64,000 bases of DNA from Davidsoniella eucalypti (Eukaryota; Ascomycota; Sordariomycetes; Microascales; Ceratocystidaceae), in contig RMBW01000006.1 in NCBI GenBank assembly GCA_004009845.1, positions 186,001 to 250,000 of the forward strand, in the 5' to 3' direction. The notes beneath the pieces are model-generated. The model was not told the DNA's origin. It ran no database searches and saw only the letters and a program-made list of their open reading frames with translations. Below are positions 45,325-57,965 of this stretch, in pieces; position 1 is the stretch's first letter; the number at the start of each line of letters is the position of its first letter. Made by a program: the position numbers and the translations under genes.

Positions 45325-48300
45325 CTAAAACAAAGGTAGCTAGTATGTATGTATGGCAGAAGGGAGTGAATGGTCATGCCTGATGATTTTCTGTGTCAGG
45401 ACACATTTACATCCAAGTAGTACAGTTGTAATTCTGATTCGAATATAGAAGGTAATTCTCTGGTCTGGTTTAATCTCATGTGAATGCAAATAGAAATAGA
45501 TTTCACATAGTCATCAGATATACTAGAAAGTAACCCTAGGGTTTATATGACGCGGTATGATATCATACATGAAATACTAGGGATACTTTTGAAATGAGAA
45601 TTGGTACTAGTAGGGTTTATAGATGTACAATAGCTAATTTATCAGGCTTTTGTGAGCACCCAAGAATATGGAAGAAGGTTAGAGGGTAATTCCATTTTGA
45701 GCCGTTGATACCAAACCCAGGGCCTGAAGACAGGGTACGTTGAGCAAAAACTATGTACGTGTACAAAGTACTAGCAGACTAGTCCAGGGTGTACGGGTAT
45801 CATGTATGGTATGTGTTATATCTGTACATGTATATGTACATACCTGTCGACATGAAACAAAAGGTAAATTGATACTCAGGGAACGAGGATGATCAGGATT
45901 AAACAACGTATTATAGGGACGAGATGGTGCATGGGATAGACGAGAAGACGAGAACGTCATTTGCTTCCGTGGCTGGAGAAGTGATTTCACAGGTGCGTGA
46001 CGGGAACGAGTGAAGAGATTCATGTATGTTATCTATGTGCGCGTAAGAAAATGATAGGAAAGGAAGAAACCGTAGATAGAGTAGGTACGTATCTGTAGAC
46101 GTAGTTGTAGCAGACGGGACAGGCCAAGGCTGGCCCCTTTTGCTTTTTTTGCTTGAGAGAGAGACGCCCGATGATGATCGGGCTGATCTATTTGATACTG
46201 TATGGGGGGATCAGACGGTAGGGTGATTTATTTTCTTTTATTTCTTTTTTCTTTTGATTTATGTAGGTACAGTACATATCAAAGAAGAAGAAGAAGAAAG
46301 CCTGTGAAACTGAACCGGGAGAAAAACATTGCAAGACCTGCGCAGCCTTGTCTAGGCCTTGGCCTTTTGTTGACGTCAATATCGGTGAGGTTCAACACTT
46401 GACTTGATATCGGGCTAAAGCTTCCGCAGACAGAGATGTCAAGCATCAATCTGCTGAGCAACCCAGCGTAGCGTTAGATGATAGATAGAAAGTTGGAGAA
46501 AGAAAAAAAACAATGAAAAAGATGTGCTTGCTGGTTGGATCTGCGAGGAATTCTAGACAAATTCCACCATTCCAGTCCTGTTTCACAAAACTCCCAGTTG
46601 TGATTGTTTGTGTCTAGCCTTGGAAGTAGAACGAACAGCATTACGAAAGGCGGAAGACGAAAGACGAAGAAGAATAGACTAGAATCTGGCGGACTTTTCT
46701 TTCTTTCTCGCTTGGGTTTCTTCAAACATGAACTGGCTGCCTCTCTTCTTTTTTTTCTGCTGCAAATGATCAGCGCCAGGGCCAGTCCTGAATATTTGCT
46801 TTGAAGCACAGCAAAAGCTCGTCTCCGGCTCTTCTCCCTTGGCGTATTGCGGATCCAAACCTTTGACGACGCTGTTGGACTAGTTATTAGAGCTTCGGAA
46901 GGCTCTAAAAGGCTTTCCATTCGTGTGGTCTCCCTTTTAGCAGGCAAAAGGTTGCAAGCGGAGGACTTTGGTTGAGATCATGGGATAGAATAGATATTAA
47001 GAAAAAAAAAAGAGTTTTACTCCTGGCATATCTTGCTTGGCTTCCTTTATTTCCCCTTCTCTTGAATCGGGTTTGCCTTTTCCTGGCCAGCTAAAAAGGC
47101 ACAATATTTTCTTTATTTATTTAGCTTTTTCCTTCAATTTTCTCCAATGCTTTGTTAGGCCCCATTTTTTTTTATATTTGTGCAATTGCCCAAAAAGCTA
47201 GAAGACGCAAGCAAAAAAAGTATCCAAATAATTATCGACAAATCCACTTCTTATATTCGTCTTTTTTTCTTCTTTTTTCCCTAATATCCCATCAGCCTCT
47301 TGGCGATTTTTCTTCTTTTTTCCAGCCTTCCCACTCTCTTCAGCCGGAATCTGAAATATCCAATGATCCGGGATTCTCCAGTGTTTGTCCTGTTTTCTTG
47401 CTCTCAGCCCAATTTGCGCCTCGATCAGCTGCTTTGAGATCGCCCGGAATCTGGACCAACGAATAAATACAAGAATAGGCTGGCTGGCTTTGTTTTGTTT
47501 TGTTTTGTTTTTGGCCTGGACCGTCTAAAATCTGGATCACGTCAAGTTACGCACCGCATATCTTAGAGTACATCTTCATCTATCTTGTCCAGTTCTGTGT
47601 CCTCTACACGAGTTACGCCGCCAAGCTCACGAGAAACGAAACGACATCTACGGCGCGCTATCATAATATATAGCTCTCTCCATCGCCATCTCGTCATTCG
47701 CCATCGTACAAATAGCCCGTCGAACAACCAGTCCCGCCCGCTTCCGCAACTGCATCTGCATATGCCACTGTGACAGTAACTGTAATAGTGACTGTGACTG
47801 CGATTATAATCCCGACCTTTTTCTTCTGCTTTGACTCGTCATTGCCGGTTTGTTTAGCTGCACTATCAACATCATCGTCTGCGACCATCCATTCTGCAGC
47901 AATTCCCGGCGCCCCTCGAAAAATATAAAGAATATTCGCCTGCAATTTCTTGTACATCGACAATATCGCCAGCCCTCAATCTCGCTCTCGGTCGTCTCGT
48001 GCTCCTCGCCGCTATCTTGTCGCCGTCGATCCATCTTGGGCCTCGTCCCGGCATGGTTGGCTGAAAGCAGTCTTGTTCCCCGAACTCAATTGGCTCATTC
48101 CACTTCTGTATCCGCAGCTTCACAAACACCCAAGGTTTGCTGGCTATCAACCTGGCCAGCCTCTCCTACTGCAGCCTGGAATCGCCTGAACTGAACAGCA
48201 CGCCATCGACACAACCCGAGCCTGACTATCGAGTTGTGCGCCTGGCTCTCATCTGATCAGGCTGAAAGCTTGTCAGCACAAAGAGACCCCAACAGAGAGC

Positions 48301-48443
48301 GATAGAGAGAGAGATAGAGCCAACTTCGCATCACGCGTGCGCTTTTGAAGTTGCCGCTGCTATTCTCCTCGTTCGCATATCTCATCCACTATCAACACCC
48401 ACCATCCTTTTCCTTTACACTTTACGCCGACTGACTGCACACA
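45325..48443. other. Large gene-free stretch upstream of PRP24
   Basis: These 3.1 kb contain no convincing gene. A 157-codon minus-strand frame (46474-46947) lacks an ATG at its start and any recognisable domain. A palindromic AACCCTAGGGTTT lies at 45532-45544 with another TAGGGTT at 45611. The region becomes pyrimidine-rich from about 47050 to 47350 and again from 47560 to the PRP24 start, suggesting a long promoter or leader. Confidence 0.5.
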
Positions 48444-51400
48444 ATGGCTTCTACAGCCCCCGTCGGCCAGGACAGCTGGCTTGCCTACCTCGAAGAAGCC
48501 TCGCGCAACGTCACCAATCTCGAAAGCTGCACCATTGCCCTGGAGCACTTCAGTAAGGCCACCAAGTCAGAGCCTGGAAGCCTGCTTATATGGCGCGCCT
48601 ACTGCGAGTTTTTCCACTCGCTGTATGTCGATTCAATTGACCCGCGCCGTCCAGGCTCCAAGCTGGCGCGTTGGCCCAAGGAAGAAGCCATGATGGCCCA
48701 CGAAATGTTCACTCTCGATGGAACCCTACAGTTATGGCAGCAAGGCTACGAGGCCATCCGCTATCGCCTCAACGACAGCCACGTGCTTTGGAATCGCTGG
48801 ATCGGCCTTGAAATGGAGCAACTTATGCGCACCAGAACCCCCGAGGGCATACTCCGAATCACTCATTTGTACCGTAATCGCCTAACAACGCCCCATGTCA
48901 CATGGGACCAAACCGCCTCCAATTTCTCGTCTTTTCTATCCGAGTTCAACCGCAATGCCTGGGAATCTACGATGCAGGAAGTCACCGAACAGGCCCAATC
49001 TGCAAAGGCAATCATGCGCGGCCCTCGTGAAAACTTCGAGTATCGCTTAGAAAAGGCCCAGCGTGAAAACCGCCACGACCTCGAACGAACTGCTTTCCTC
49101 GAGTACCTGGACTGGGAGATCAACCAATCATTCTACCATATGCGCAAAAACATACACGATGCCGAGCTTGTCCACGATGTTTGTACTGGCTTGTTCTCGC
49201 GCGCCTTGACTGGAATGTTCCACCGCGACGAAGGTGTATGGGAGGACTACATTGTCCACTTGTGCGTCCAGGAATCCAACAAATCCCTGCCAAATCTGCT
49301 GGAAGTGCTCCAGCGTGCCACCGACCATTGCCCATGGTCTGGAAACCTGTGGTCTCGCTTTATACTCGCCGCAGAGAAAGCCCGTACTCCGTTTGAGGAT
49401 GTTGAGCGTATAAAACATGCCGCAACTGCTTCGTCTGAGCTGCTAGAGGGTGGATTGGAAAGCTTGGTTTCCATGTACATTGCCTGGTGCGGTTTCTTGA
49501 AGCGTCGTGCTGTTGAGGAAGGAGGAGAGTCCCTTGACCATGCCGATATGGGCTTTGCTGCTGCTCTTGAAGACATCAAGATTCACGGTCGAAAGCTGTA
49601 CGGCGCCGATGAATACAAGGGCGATCCGCATTTTAGAGTCGAGCGCATATTCATTGAGTATTTGACCGAAGCGAAGCACAGCCTAGAAGTTGCCCGGGAA
49701 CACTGGAACATGCTTGCTCAAAAGCCTATATATGCTGATAGCTACATGTTCTGGCAGCAGTATTTTTCTTGGGAGATGATGGTATACGGCCAGGAGCTTC
49801 TGACCACTGGCGGTAGCCCAGGCACAAGACCGCCCACAGCCCAACGGGTGCATGTACCCTATCGGGCCACTGCTGTCCTGAAGCGAGCTATCGAACGGAG
49901 GACACTTGATTGGCCTGAGCAGCTACTAGAGTTCTATATGCAGCATTGCCATGAGTACGAGACTGTTGCGACTGTTTGCCAGGCTCAAGACATCGTGCAT
50001 CGGACATCTAAGATGGTTACGAAGCGTCGCAGCAAAGAAGCCGCAGCTGCTTACGAGCAACAGCAGGCCGCTCATGCCCAAGCCCAGGCGGAAGCTGAAG
50101 CCCAGGCCGAGATCACCCGTGCTCAAAATCACCAGGAACCAGTTAGCACCCAAGGCTCTCCATCTGCCGGCAAGCGCAAGCGTGACGATAACGATTCTGC
50201 CGACTCGGATGCTAGTAAACGTCCCAAGTGCGCCCAGTTATCAAATTCTGAGGTTATGGCGACCAACGCTGAAGGTGCCTCAAAGCCGAAGCGAGACCGT
50301 GAGAACACGACTGTTCTTATAAATGGACTACCCGCTAATGTTGGCTCTGGTGCCATCCGCAGGTACTTCAACGACTTTGGCCACATTCAAAACATTCTCC
50401 TAGTGCCCGAAGCTAACGGGACTACTTCTGCTATGGTCGAGTTTGAGTCTGCCGAGGATGCTAGCTCTGTGATTATGCTGCGTAATGGGAAATACTTTGG
50501 TGAACATCAAATATCGGTCTTCTCCGGCTACAACCTCACAGTCTTTGTGACCAACTACCCGCCAACCGCCGACGATGCCTTCATTCGCGACCTGTTTCGA
50601 GACGCTGGTGAGCTTCTCAGCATCCGCTGGCCCAGTCTGAAATTCAACACCCACCGCCGATTCTGCTACGTCACTTTCCGCAACCAAGATAGCTCCGCCA
50701 AAGCTGTGGCGCTAGCCGGTATCAAGCTGGAGGGCAAGTACCACTTGGAGGTCAAATACTCGGATCCAGCCAATAAGCGCAAACGTCAAGGTGCTACATC
50801 AGAAGGGCGTGAAGTCCATGTGGCTAATGTTGATGGCGATGCGACGGAAGACGAGATCGAAGCTGTATTCGAAAAATACGGCACCGTGGAGAGCGTGCGA
50901 CTTCTCCGCGCTTTGAATGGACGCAATATAGGCTCGGCCTTTGTTGTATTCGAGAAGGCGGAAGAAGCGAATAAGGCAGCGCAGGAGCTCAACAACATCA
51001 AGTTCCGGACACGCATCATCCGCGTGGAAATCTCGCAGCAGCGCAATTTCAAGATCAGCGCCAAGACCACAGGAACTTCGACGGCCACCCTCGACGACGA
51101 TGATGACGAGTCCATGAAGGGCCAGCCGTCTAACTCGTCCTTTTCCGTCTCTGCCACCGAAATAGATGCCCGTACTATATCTCTTCTTGGCCTCCCAGAC
51201 ACCGTCAACGATGCCCGCGTCAAGGCTCTCGTGGCGCCTATTGGCGAGATTGTCAAGTTTGTGCTTCTGCCTGCGCAAGGCGGCGCCAAGATCGAGTTTG
51301 TTGACTCGGCCACAGCGGGCAAGGCTCAACTCCAGCTCAGCGGACTGATGTTTGAGGGCCGCCAGCTCCGTACTGGTAGCGTACAAGATCTGCGCAACGA

Positions 51401-51725
51401 ACGCGGCGCATCTGCCGGTCCCAGCGGTCGTTCTTCGCAACATAACAACGGAGTCTCGGCTAAGAAGAACACTTCGGGCCCGGCACCGAAGCTCTTTGCC
51501 CCGCCAAAGCGTGCGCTTGGAAAAGGCGGTGCTAAGCGTGGAGGCCTTGTAGTCCCAACTGTGAAGAAACAAACTGCTGATTCCTCTTCTTCCTGTTCGA
51601 CGACATTGCCAGTTATCACTGCGCCAACTACTGATGCTAGCTCTAGTAAGAGCAGTGGCAATGGTATGAAGAGTAATGCAGACTTCAAAGCTCTGTTTTT
51701 GGCCAGTGGTAAGAAGACAGAGTAA
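48444..51725 (+). CDS. PRP24: Pre-mRNA splicing factor Prp24 / SART3 type
   Basis: This is an intronless gene of 1093 residues. Prp24/SART3 anneals U4 and U6 snRNAs to recycle the spliceosomal particle in the nucleus. The first 500 residues are Trp- and aromatic-rich helical repeats of the HAT type (for example LLIWRAYCEFFHSLY, HVLWNRWIGLEME, WSGNLWSRFILAAE). A coiled-coil and Lys/Ala-rich linker with a likely nuclear signal (GKRKRDD, SKRPK) follows. Four RRM domains lie at about 621-695, 697-775, 789-865 and 908-985, with RNP motifs such as TVLINGLP, TVFVTNYPP, EVHVANVDG and ISLLGLP. The C-terminal NADFKALFLASGKK matches the conserved Lsm-binding tail of the family. Animal SART3 shares the HAT plus RRM plan. 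An AATAAA word lies at 51752-51757. Confidence 0.95.
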   Translation: MASTAPVGQDSWLAYLEEASRNVTNLESCTIALEHFSKATKSEPGSLLIWRAYCEFFHSLYVDSIDPRRPGSKLARWPKEEAMMAHEMFTLDGTLQLWQQGYEAIRYRLNDSHVLWNRWIGLEMEQLMRTRTPEGILRITHLYRNRLTTPHVTWDQTASNFSSFLSEFNRNAWESTMQEVTEQAQSAKAIMRGPRENFEYRLEKAQRENRHDLERTAFLEYLDWEINQSFYHMRKNIHDAELVHDVCTGLFSRALTGMFHRDEGVWEDYIVHLCVQESNKSLPNLLEVLQRATDHCPWSGNLWSRFILAAEKARTPFEDVERIKHAATASSELLEGGLESLVSMYIAWCGFLKRRAVEEGGESLDHADMGFAAALEDIKIHGRKLYGADEYKGDPHFRVERIFIEYLTEAKHSLEVAREHWNMLAQKPIYADSYMFWQQYFSWEMMVYGQELLTTGGSPGTRPPTAQRVHVPYRATAVLKRAIERRTLDWPEQLLEFYMQHCHEYETVATVCQAQDIVHRTSKMVTKRRSKEAAAAYEQQQAAHAQAQAEAEAQAEITRAQNHQEPVSTQGSPSAGKRKRDDNDSADSDASKRPKCAQLSNSEVMATNAEGASKPKRDRENTTVLINGLPANVGSGAIRRYFNDFGHIQNILLVPEANGTTSAMVEFESAEDASSVIMLRNGKYFGEHQISVFSGYNLTVFVTNYPPTADDAFIRDLFRDAGELLSIRWPSLKFNTHRRFCYVTFRNQDSSAKAVALAGIKLEGKYHLEVKYSDPANKRKRQGATSEGREVHVANVDGDATEDEIEAVFEKYGTVESVRLLRALNGRNIGSAFVVFEKAEEANKAAQELNNIKFRTRIIRVEISQQRNFKISAKTTGTSTATLDDDDDESMKGQPSNSSFSVSATEIDARTISLLGLPDTVNDARVKALVAPIGEIVKFVLLPAQGGAKIEFVDSATAGKAQLQLSGLMFEGRQLRTGSVQDLRNERGASAGPSGRSSQHNNGVSAKKNTSGPAPKLFAPPKRALGKGGAKRGGLVVPTVKKQTADSSSSCSTTLPVITAPTTDASSSKSSGNGMKSNADFKALFLASGKKTE

Positions 51726-52766
51726 TCGAACTGTGCAACATATAATTCTCGAATAAAAAATACCAAACATTCCCACGGAATTTTCATTCCTTGGCGAAAA
51801 ACTGCAAAAAAGAAACAAAAAACATGTCTCCCTCTAAAAAGAACATTCAATACTATTAGACTCTTTTCCTCTCTCACTCTTCATTTCATTATCCCATCCT
51901 TTTCTTTTTCAACTCTCTATCTCTTTATTGATTCCTATACAAAAAGCTTATTAGCTTAATAATTCTTTTTCTTTCTTACTACATCTCTCTATACGAACAT
52001 TACAATTTTTTTTAGATTTTTCTTTTTCCTATATTTGATCATGATCTATCTTCATTTTTCCTTTACATGTATTTATTCTTGTTCTTTTCCACAAAAAGGC
52101 TCGGGCAGAATTATTCTCATTTATTTTAGTTATCTTTCTTTTCGTTTGCTTATTAGTTGATATCCATTTTCTCAATGTTATTGCTATTTCTTTTTCTCCC
52201 TCTATCTATCTATAAAGGAATGATATGTTAGGTTTTCATAGGTAACTAGTACTGGAAAACAAATATGTCTTCTCTTTTTTCTCTTCTTCACTGAATCTCA
52301 CTTTGCCATTAGTGTTGAATTTAAACACATTATGCACATGTCCATACTATGATAACACATATAAAAGAGAATTATCAATGGTGATGTGAAAGAACAAAAG
52401 TTATTTAAAATTTAATGCGTTATTATTTATAAAATACAAGTATTGGGAGAAGAGCTACATATGTAGGCGATCAAAAAATAATTACAGGACATAGATATCA
52501 AATCAGCAAAGGTCGTAGCAAAGAATAGTTGCTCTTTTTGGCTGAGATGTTTCAATGAGTGCCAAAAGAAAAGAAGAAGGCCCTGGAGAGGACCGAAAGA
52601 TAAATCAGACCTCGAGTACAAGACACTGACGAAAGAATTCAAAGTCTTTGGGGTTTTGCGTGTTGAAGCTCGCAGTAACCCTAGTGGACTTACACGCTAG
52701 ATTAACCCTATGAATAATCTGATAAGGTGATAGACGGTTCAAGCACACAGACCGGAAAAAGAGAGC
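51726..52766. other. Convergent 3' region, PRP24 / G1 peptidase
   Basis: This is AT- and T-rich DNA with a polyadenylation-like AATAAA (51752-51757). Two AACCCTA words (52677-52683, 52704-52710) are 27 bp apart, just beyond the peptidase stop. No gene is visible. Confidence 0.6.
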
Positions 52767-53632
52767 TTAAATGTAAGAGATAGTTACATCTTTACCAGAA
52801 ACAGAGACAGAGGTCAGAACGGGGCCGTCCTGCAGGATATTGATGAAGGTTGGGTTATCAGCAGGAGACAGGGCTATACCCGAAGAGCCGACAGCCGCGT
52901 TATCGGTGAAAGTGACGGAGCCAAAGTTGGCAAAGGGGACTAGGATGTCGTTCTCTGCAAAGTCCTCGACAATCCACTCGGCGTAGATCTCAGAAAGAGC
53001 GTCACTCTGGCCAGTGAAGGTGTGTGAGACGGACTTGCCAGTGGTGAGGTTCTCGACGACAGCGGTACCGGCGGTGGTAGAGGTAGCGTTGACACTATGT
53101 ATAAAGAGTTAGTCAAGGGAAGACAAGCGGCTGGAAAGGAGATGGAGAAAACAACTTACGTGACGGTGATCTCGTCGCCGGCGCTGATGTCGATGTTGCT
53201 GAAGTCGTAGGAGTTGTCGGGGTACCACTCATACCAGGCATCGAAGCCGACCTGGCTTCCCTCAACATAGAAGTCGACGCCAGTCTGCAGGATAGTGTTC
53301 GTGCCGGTATTACCATCGATACCGACCCAAGCCGAAGCAGCATACTGCGTACTAGAGTTGCCGCCAGCCGGAGCCTTGGGGGTAGGGACGGTGAAAGTTC
53401 CGGTGACAGACTTGAAGCCGGTGCCGGTAAGAACGGCCCCGGCCCAGTTGGAGCTGTACTGGACCTTGGGGGCGTCTTCGGTGCTCAGAGTTTGCACTTT
53501 ATTGCCGCCAGAGGCTTGACGGAGACCGCCGTTGCCCCGACGGGCGTGGCGGGCACGGCGGGCTTCCGTCAGCTTGGCGCCCAGAGCAAGCTCGGCGCTG
53601 AAGAGAAGAGAGGCAACAGTGATGAACTTCAT
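52767..53632 (-). CDS. Secreted eqolisin (peptidase family G1)
   Basis: The spliced preproprotein is 266 residues (exons 53632-53160 and 53094-52767; GTAAGT donor, GACTAAC branch). G1 glutamic peptidases are pentstatin-insensitive acid proteases secreted by fungi for extracellular protein breakdown. Residues 1-18 form a signal peptide. A short Arg-rich propeptide (ARRARHARRGN) offers dibasic cleavage sites. The mature domain shows SSNWAGAVL, SAWVGIDG, the catalytic Gln116 in ILQTGVDF, WYEWYPD and the catalytic Glu region AEWIVEDF (Glu197/Glu201). Length and order match the family. A TATATATAA stretch about 135 bp upstream would suit inducible expression. It has no Cys in the mature part that I can see, unlike some relatives. 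Confidence 0.95.
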
Positions 53633-56600
53633 GGTGAAGGGTAAGTATACGAGGTGATGATGGTTGCGAGAGAAAGAAGTAGTGTGGATGAGGAGGACTT
53701 GGAGATAGGAAGATGTGGATGAGAGACAAGAACAAAGAATGAACGAGAAAGAGGGCTGGCTGTGAGTATATATAATAAAGTCGATGATGATGAGTCTCGA
53801 GGTGGGTTTCCTCGGTAGTAAACAAACTCAGGCCGGAGTAGTTCATGCTAAGGGGGGGGGGTGGACGGATGGAGGAGAGAGAAACAAGCCTTCGTAGTCA
53901 AAAATCAGGCCTTGCAGAGAATCCAAAAGCCGCAATTGTTTCTCAACCGCTCTTCTACAAGTGATCTGAAACGAGGTTACGTCTGTTGACGTGCCCATCT
54001 TCCCACCTCGCCCGACAGATTCGAATATTGCGACGGCCGCACGAAGAATATTCCCTCCTCCCCCACAAAGGGCTCGGAAGTCTCTCACCGGAACTCGGAT
54101 ATCTACGAAAGACTCCAACAGCTACTGATGGCAAGGGGCATAGTAGTCTCCCCAGCTTCCAAATACAGAATCCAAGGTCCGATGGTACTGTAGTAGCCAG
54201 CTAAACGAGGATAGACCCTTTGTAACTTGATCTTCCCCAAGGTTTATTTTTTTTCTATTTGCTGATAGCTGTGTATATCAGCGTGACACAGATATCTGGA
54301 TGCATGTACACGGATAGGCCAGACAGTTAGTAGTGAAAGTGTGAAGCAAAGATAAACGGCCAGAGCAGCTTGAGACGACATATAGATAGTCCTGGTCTTT
54401 TTGCTGATTTCAAGCTCTTTTATCACGCGGGCTTCGCGGCGAATAGACCAGGTCTTATCTCTTCCCCATGGTTGAATTATGGTGAGAACAGTAGGTATAG
54501 AATGGCACAAATAGATAGAAGTCTCCCCCCCGTCCCCTCTCCTTCTTTCTCGTCTCAGCTTCTAAGCTCTATAGCTAACCCAGCAGATGTTTGCTCGAAG
54601 GTCGTCGAAGACTTAGTAGCATAGGAATAAGTGAGCTAAAAAGGCTAGATCATTAGAAACACAAAGGGTTACCGGCAAGTAAACCATATCCGCTTTCCCT
54701 TTTCCCGTATCACAGCTAGTCCCGTGAAGCCTGGGAGTTAACTCGTCATCTATATACAGATTTAGCTCATAGGCCGCTATAGTAACTACAACTAAACGGG
54801 GGTGTTTGCCAACCCAAGACATGCCACAACCCGCTATTGCATTGGCGTCTACATGTACATCTAGACAAGCCAAGACCACGGGATTGCAGAAAGAAGATGC
54901 ATGTATACATGTACATATGTGCTTGGAGGCTTCTTTAGTGTCTGCCAAGTCGTAGTAGTGAGCATTGCCAGACAAACGTCAATATTCACATGGCAATACG
55001 GGCAACATGTAACGGACTAGAGCAAATAATGGCTTAATATCAGCCATCGTTAACGCAGAGCGTACCAGAATGCAAAGAATGGCTGCGTAATGAACCTAGT
55101 AACAGTTGCAGAAACATTAGCGTGGTATTTTGTAGAGTCTAAAAAGAGCAGGCCGCAAATGCTACTATACAAAAGACGACACACTTTAAGCTGCCTTCCT
55201 GTTTGATACTAGCCCCGATATGCCTGCTCTTTTCGTTGCTCTCCTCTAGCTTTGAATTCGGCCATGGGTGGGACTTTTGCGACACATCAGGACAAAGGCC
55301 AGCCGACCCAGGCTTTGCTTGCTATCGATGACAGGAGGATGTGCCTAGTTTACAGCTATAGACGGCCAGTTCTGTAGTCTGGCTTTCGGGTTCTGGATTG
55401 GGCTGGGCTTAGTGGTTTAGAAGGTCTGGGCTGTGAGTAGATCAGAAACTGGAACTGCTTGCTTGGATTTCTGTCACAGCCGCGTGGCCCTATGTCATGC
55501 AAGATATGGCGACGGGCTACGACATCACATCACGCAGAGCCCCCAATCCACAGCTCCAGAGACACATAAACGGCGATACCAAGCCTGGCTACTATGTGTA
55601 CATGTGTGTCTGCGACAGAGGGTTTCCATATTGGCTCTGGTGATATATAGTTCCATTCCATGGTGCAACTGTGTGTCTTTACGTCGTATATATATGTACT
55701 CATCCAGTCTGCATAAGGCAGCTGTAATAAACGGTGCCATGGTCGCACCCAATAAAACAAAATTAAAAAAAGCAAAAACACAGCACCAACCGTTCGAGCG
55801 ATACCTTCAGATTATACCTAGCGAGATCTCACAGCCGGTCTTATGTAGCATCGTGAGAAGTTTTATACGACAAGGATACGACAGGGGGACCAGCCGGCTT
55901 AGTTTTTGGCTGCCTTGGTTCGCTGCTCGGACGAACAGAACACTCTTGCTTTGGACAATCCAAGAGAAGAACCATTTCGAGTAATATCTCGGCCTACTCT
56001 GTCCAGCCCACATCGTGACCTGTTGGAAGCGGGGTTGGACTAAGAATCCTGTCACTTCGGAAGCAATTCCCGGCTATAGCAGCTGAACGAGCCGAACAAA
56101 GTCCCTTTTTTTTGCGCCTGTTCTCCTTCTCGCTTTCTTTTCTCAACGCAACGGCTGGGCTGGAACACTAGATGCCACTTTGTCTTTGGCAGAACCACAC
56201 TTCCTCGAATTTTACGAGTCCGAGGTCCCTCGCAAGAACTTGGACTGTTATATGTGATGTAGGCCTGAGCTCAAGTGATATATAGCATAGTATAGTATAA
56301 CGTCATAGTAGCATGTATAACTAGATATCCTAGTAGACGACCGAGTGGCCCCTGCGTTGTTTGCCAACCTTTTCTCAGAACCCAAGAAAAGCTTACTCTT
56401 CGTAATCATAGCTTCTTTCTCTGTAGGCATTAGAGACAACAAGGCTTGACATGACGAAGAAATCGCAAGCTTTGCAGACTACGCTCGTTGGAGACGGTTG
56501 ATTCGTAACTTGAAGAGACATGGCATAGGCTATGTGTACAAGAACCTTTGTATATCCCAAGGAAGAAGCAGAAGGTAGTAGTAGACGTTTCTTGATATAC

Positions 56601-57965
56601 ATTCAGTCATAGAGACGAGACAAGAACGCCAATACATATATACATCGTACGACACGATATATACGATGTTCTGACCGTATCATCCAGCTCTCGATAGTCC
56701 ATAGAAGTCCTTTTTTTCTTCAACTAGCCAAGCCTATCCTAGACTTGCTGGTCTTGAGACAAGGGAATCCCACATATAAGACGGTAGTCAATAGCCAAAT
56801 ATGTGCAATACACCAACACAGTAGAAGATGATTACTACTAGATTTGACGGACAGCTGGAGTCACGAGTACGATGTCGCATGGCGGATAGGGTTACATCAA
56901 AGATAAGCACCTTTTCCGGGGATTATAGCGTACCTTCCTGTTTCCATAGCTGTGCAAGCCGTCTTATGGCTGACCAGTAGAAGTAGAAGGAATAATGTTA
57001 ATCGGATGGCTGATAACAAAAGCCGAATCGACTCTAGAACTTGGTGCACATGCATACGACCCATATTGCAGCTTGGCAGGCCATGTAGGTCAGAACTTAA
57101 TTGTATCAAGGTAGTAGCGGAGCTAAATGAATGGACTACACGCTAATGAAAATTCCAAAACTAAATGGCCGCTTTCAGTGCTCTTGTTTGCATAGTGACT
57201 GGCTACTAGAAATTGGGCTTTAACTGAGTATAGTTGATAACATATAAAAGCAGAACACCAGTATATCAAGATACAACGAATCATGATATCTTGATATGAG
57301 GGTAAATAAGAGCATGTAGCACACAGATAAACTTGATTCCTAAGCGAAGACTTTTTCCAAGCCAATATTAAAGAATTAATTTGTTTCTAGCAAATAATCT
57401 TCCCGTCTTGGCATAAAACGCTTTGTTTTTCTTAAATTTATTTTCGGATCGAAAGAGAAAAGAATCAACAAACGAGAAGGAATGGGTTACATCTTCATAC
57501 ATATAGCTACATAATATTTATAAAAAAAAAGAAAAAGAGCTTTGATCTCGCAAACAAATAAAAGGGAGCTTGTGGTATCAAATAATTACCATAGAAAAGC
57601 ATCAAGTCCCGGTCCATTTTAAGGGTTTATATAAGGGTTAGTCGTATAGGTAACTTGTAGCCATCATTGTTTTTCCTTTTTAGAAGGGACTAGGGGATGA
57701 TTAAAGTTACACGATAGAGAGTAAATTTCCTTACGAAACATAGAAGTCATGAGTTATTTCTTTTGCCTTTTATTTTCGTCAGTCATGCCTGAATGTCTGT
57801 GACAAATCACGCGCAACTCGACACTACGACATGACACCCTCTCCATTGCATTACATGATATTAGCAATGAATGCTACTGTCAAGTGATAGTAGCGGCCTA
57901 TGTTGAGCACCTCTACCATAGGTTCACTCTAATTCCTTCTCTTTCCTTTGGATTCTTGCTGACCA
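53633..57965. other. Large gene-free stretch
   Basis: These 4.3 kb have no supported gene. A TATATATAATAA element (53767-53778) probably serves the peptidase. A run of ten G occurs at 53852-53861. The longest open frame (55433-55984, 183 codons) starts without ATG and has no recognisable domain. A small hairpin with arms ACATCGTA/TACGATGT lies near 56643-56670. AT-rich DNA dominates the right half, with repeated AAGGGTT words at 57621 and 57633. Confidence 0.5.
53767..53778 (-). promoter_or_regulatory. TATA box candidate for the G1 peptidase
   Basis: A TATATATAATAA stretch (read TTATTATATATA on the coding strand) lies about 135 bp before the peptidase start. It is a plausible TATA element for a strongly regulated secreted enzyme. 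Confidence 0.45.

Noticed and set aside
46474..46947. 157-codon minus-strand open frame upstream of PRP24
   Set aside because: It has no ATG at the start, low-complexity Lys/Arg/Phe runs derived from A/T homopolymers, and no homology.
50799..51818. Long minus-strand open frame (339 codons) over the 3' end of PRP24
   Set aside because: It lies antisense to conserved RRM-coding sequence, lacks an ATG at its start, and its peptide resembles no domain. The openness follows from the codon usage of the real gene.
54613..54975. 120-codon minus-strand open frame
   Set aside because: It starts without ATG and matches nothing recognisable. Left as uncalled.
55433..55984. 183-codon open frame in the right gene-free region
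   Set aside because: It begins without ATG, has a mixed Cys/Arg-rich composition typical of random sequence, and no domain or splice partner.
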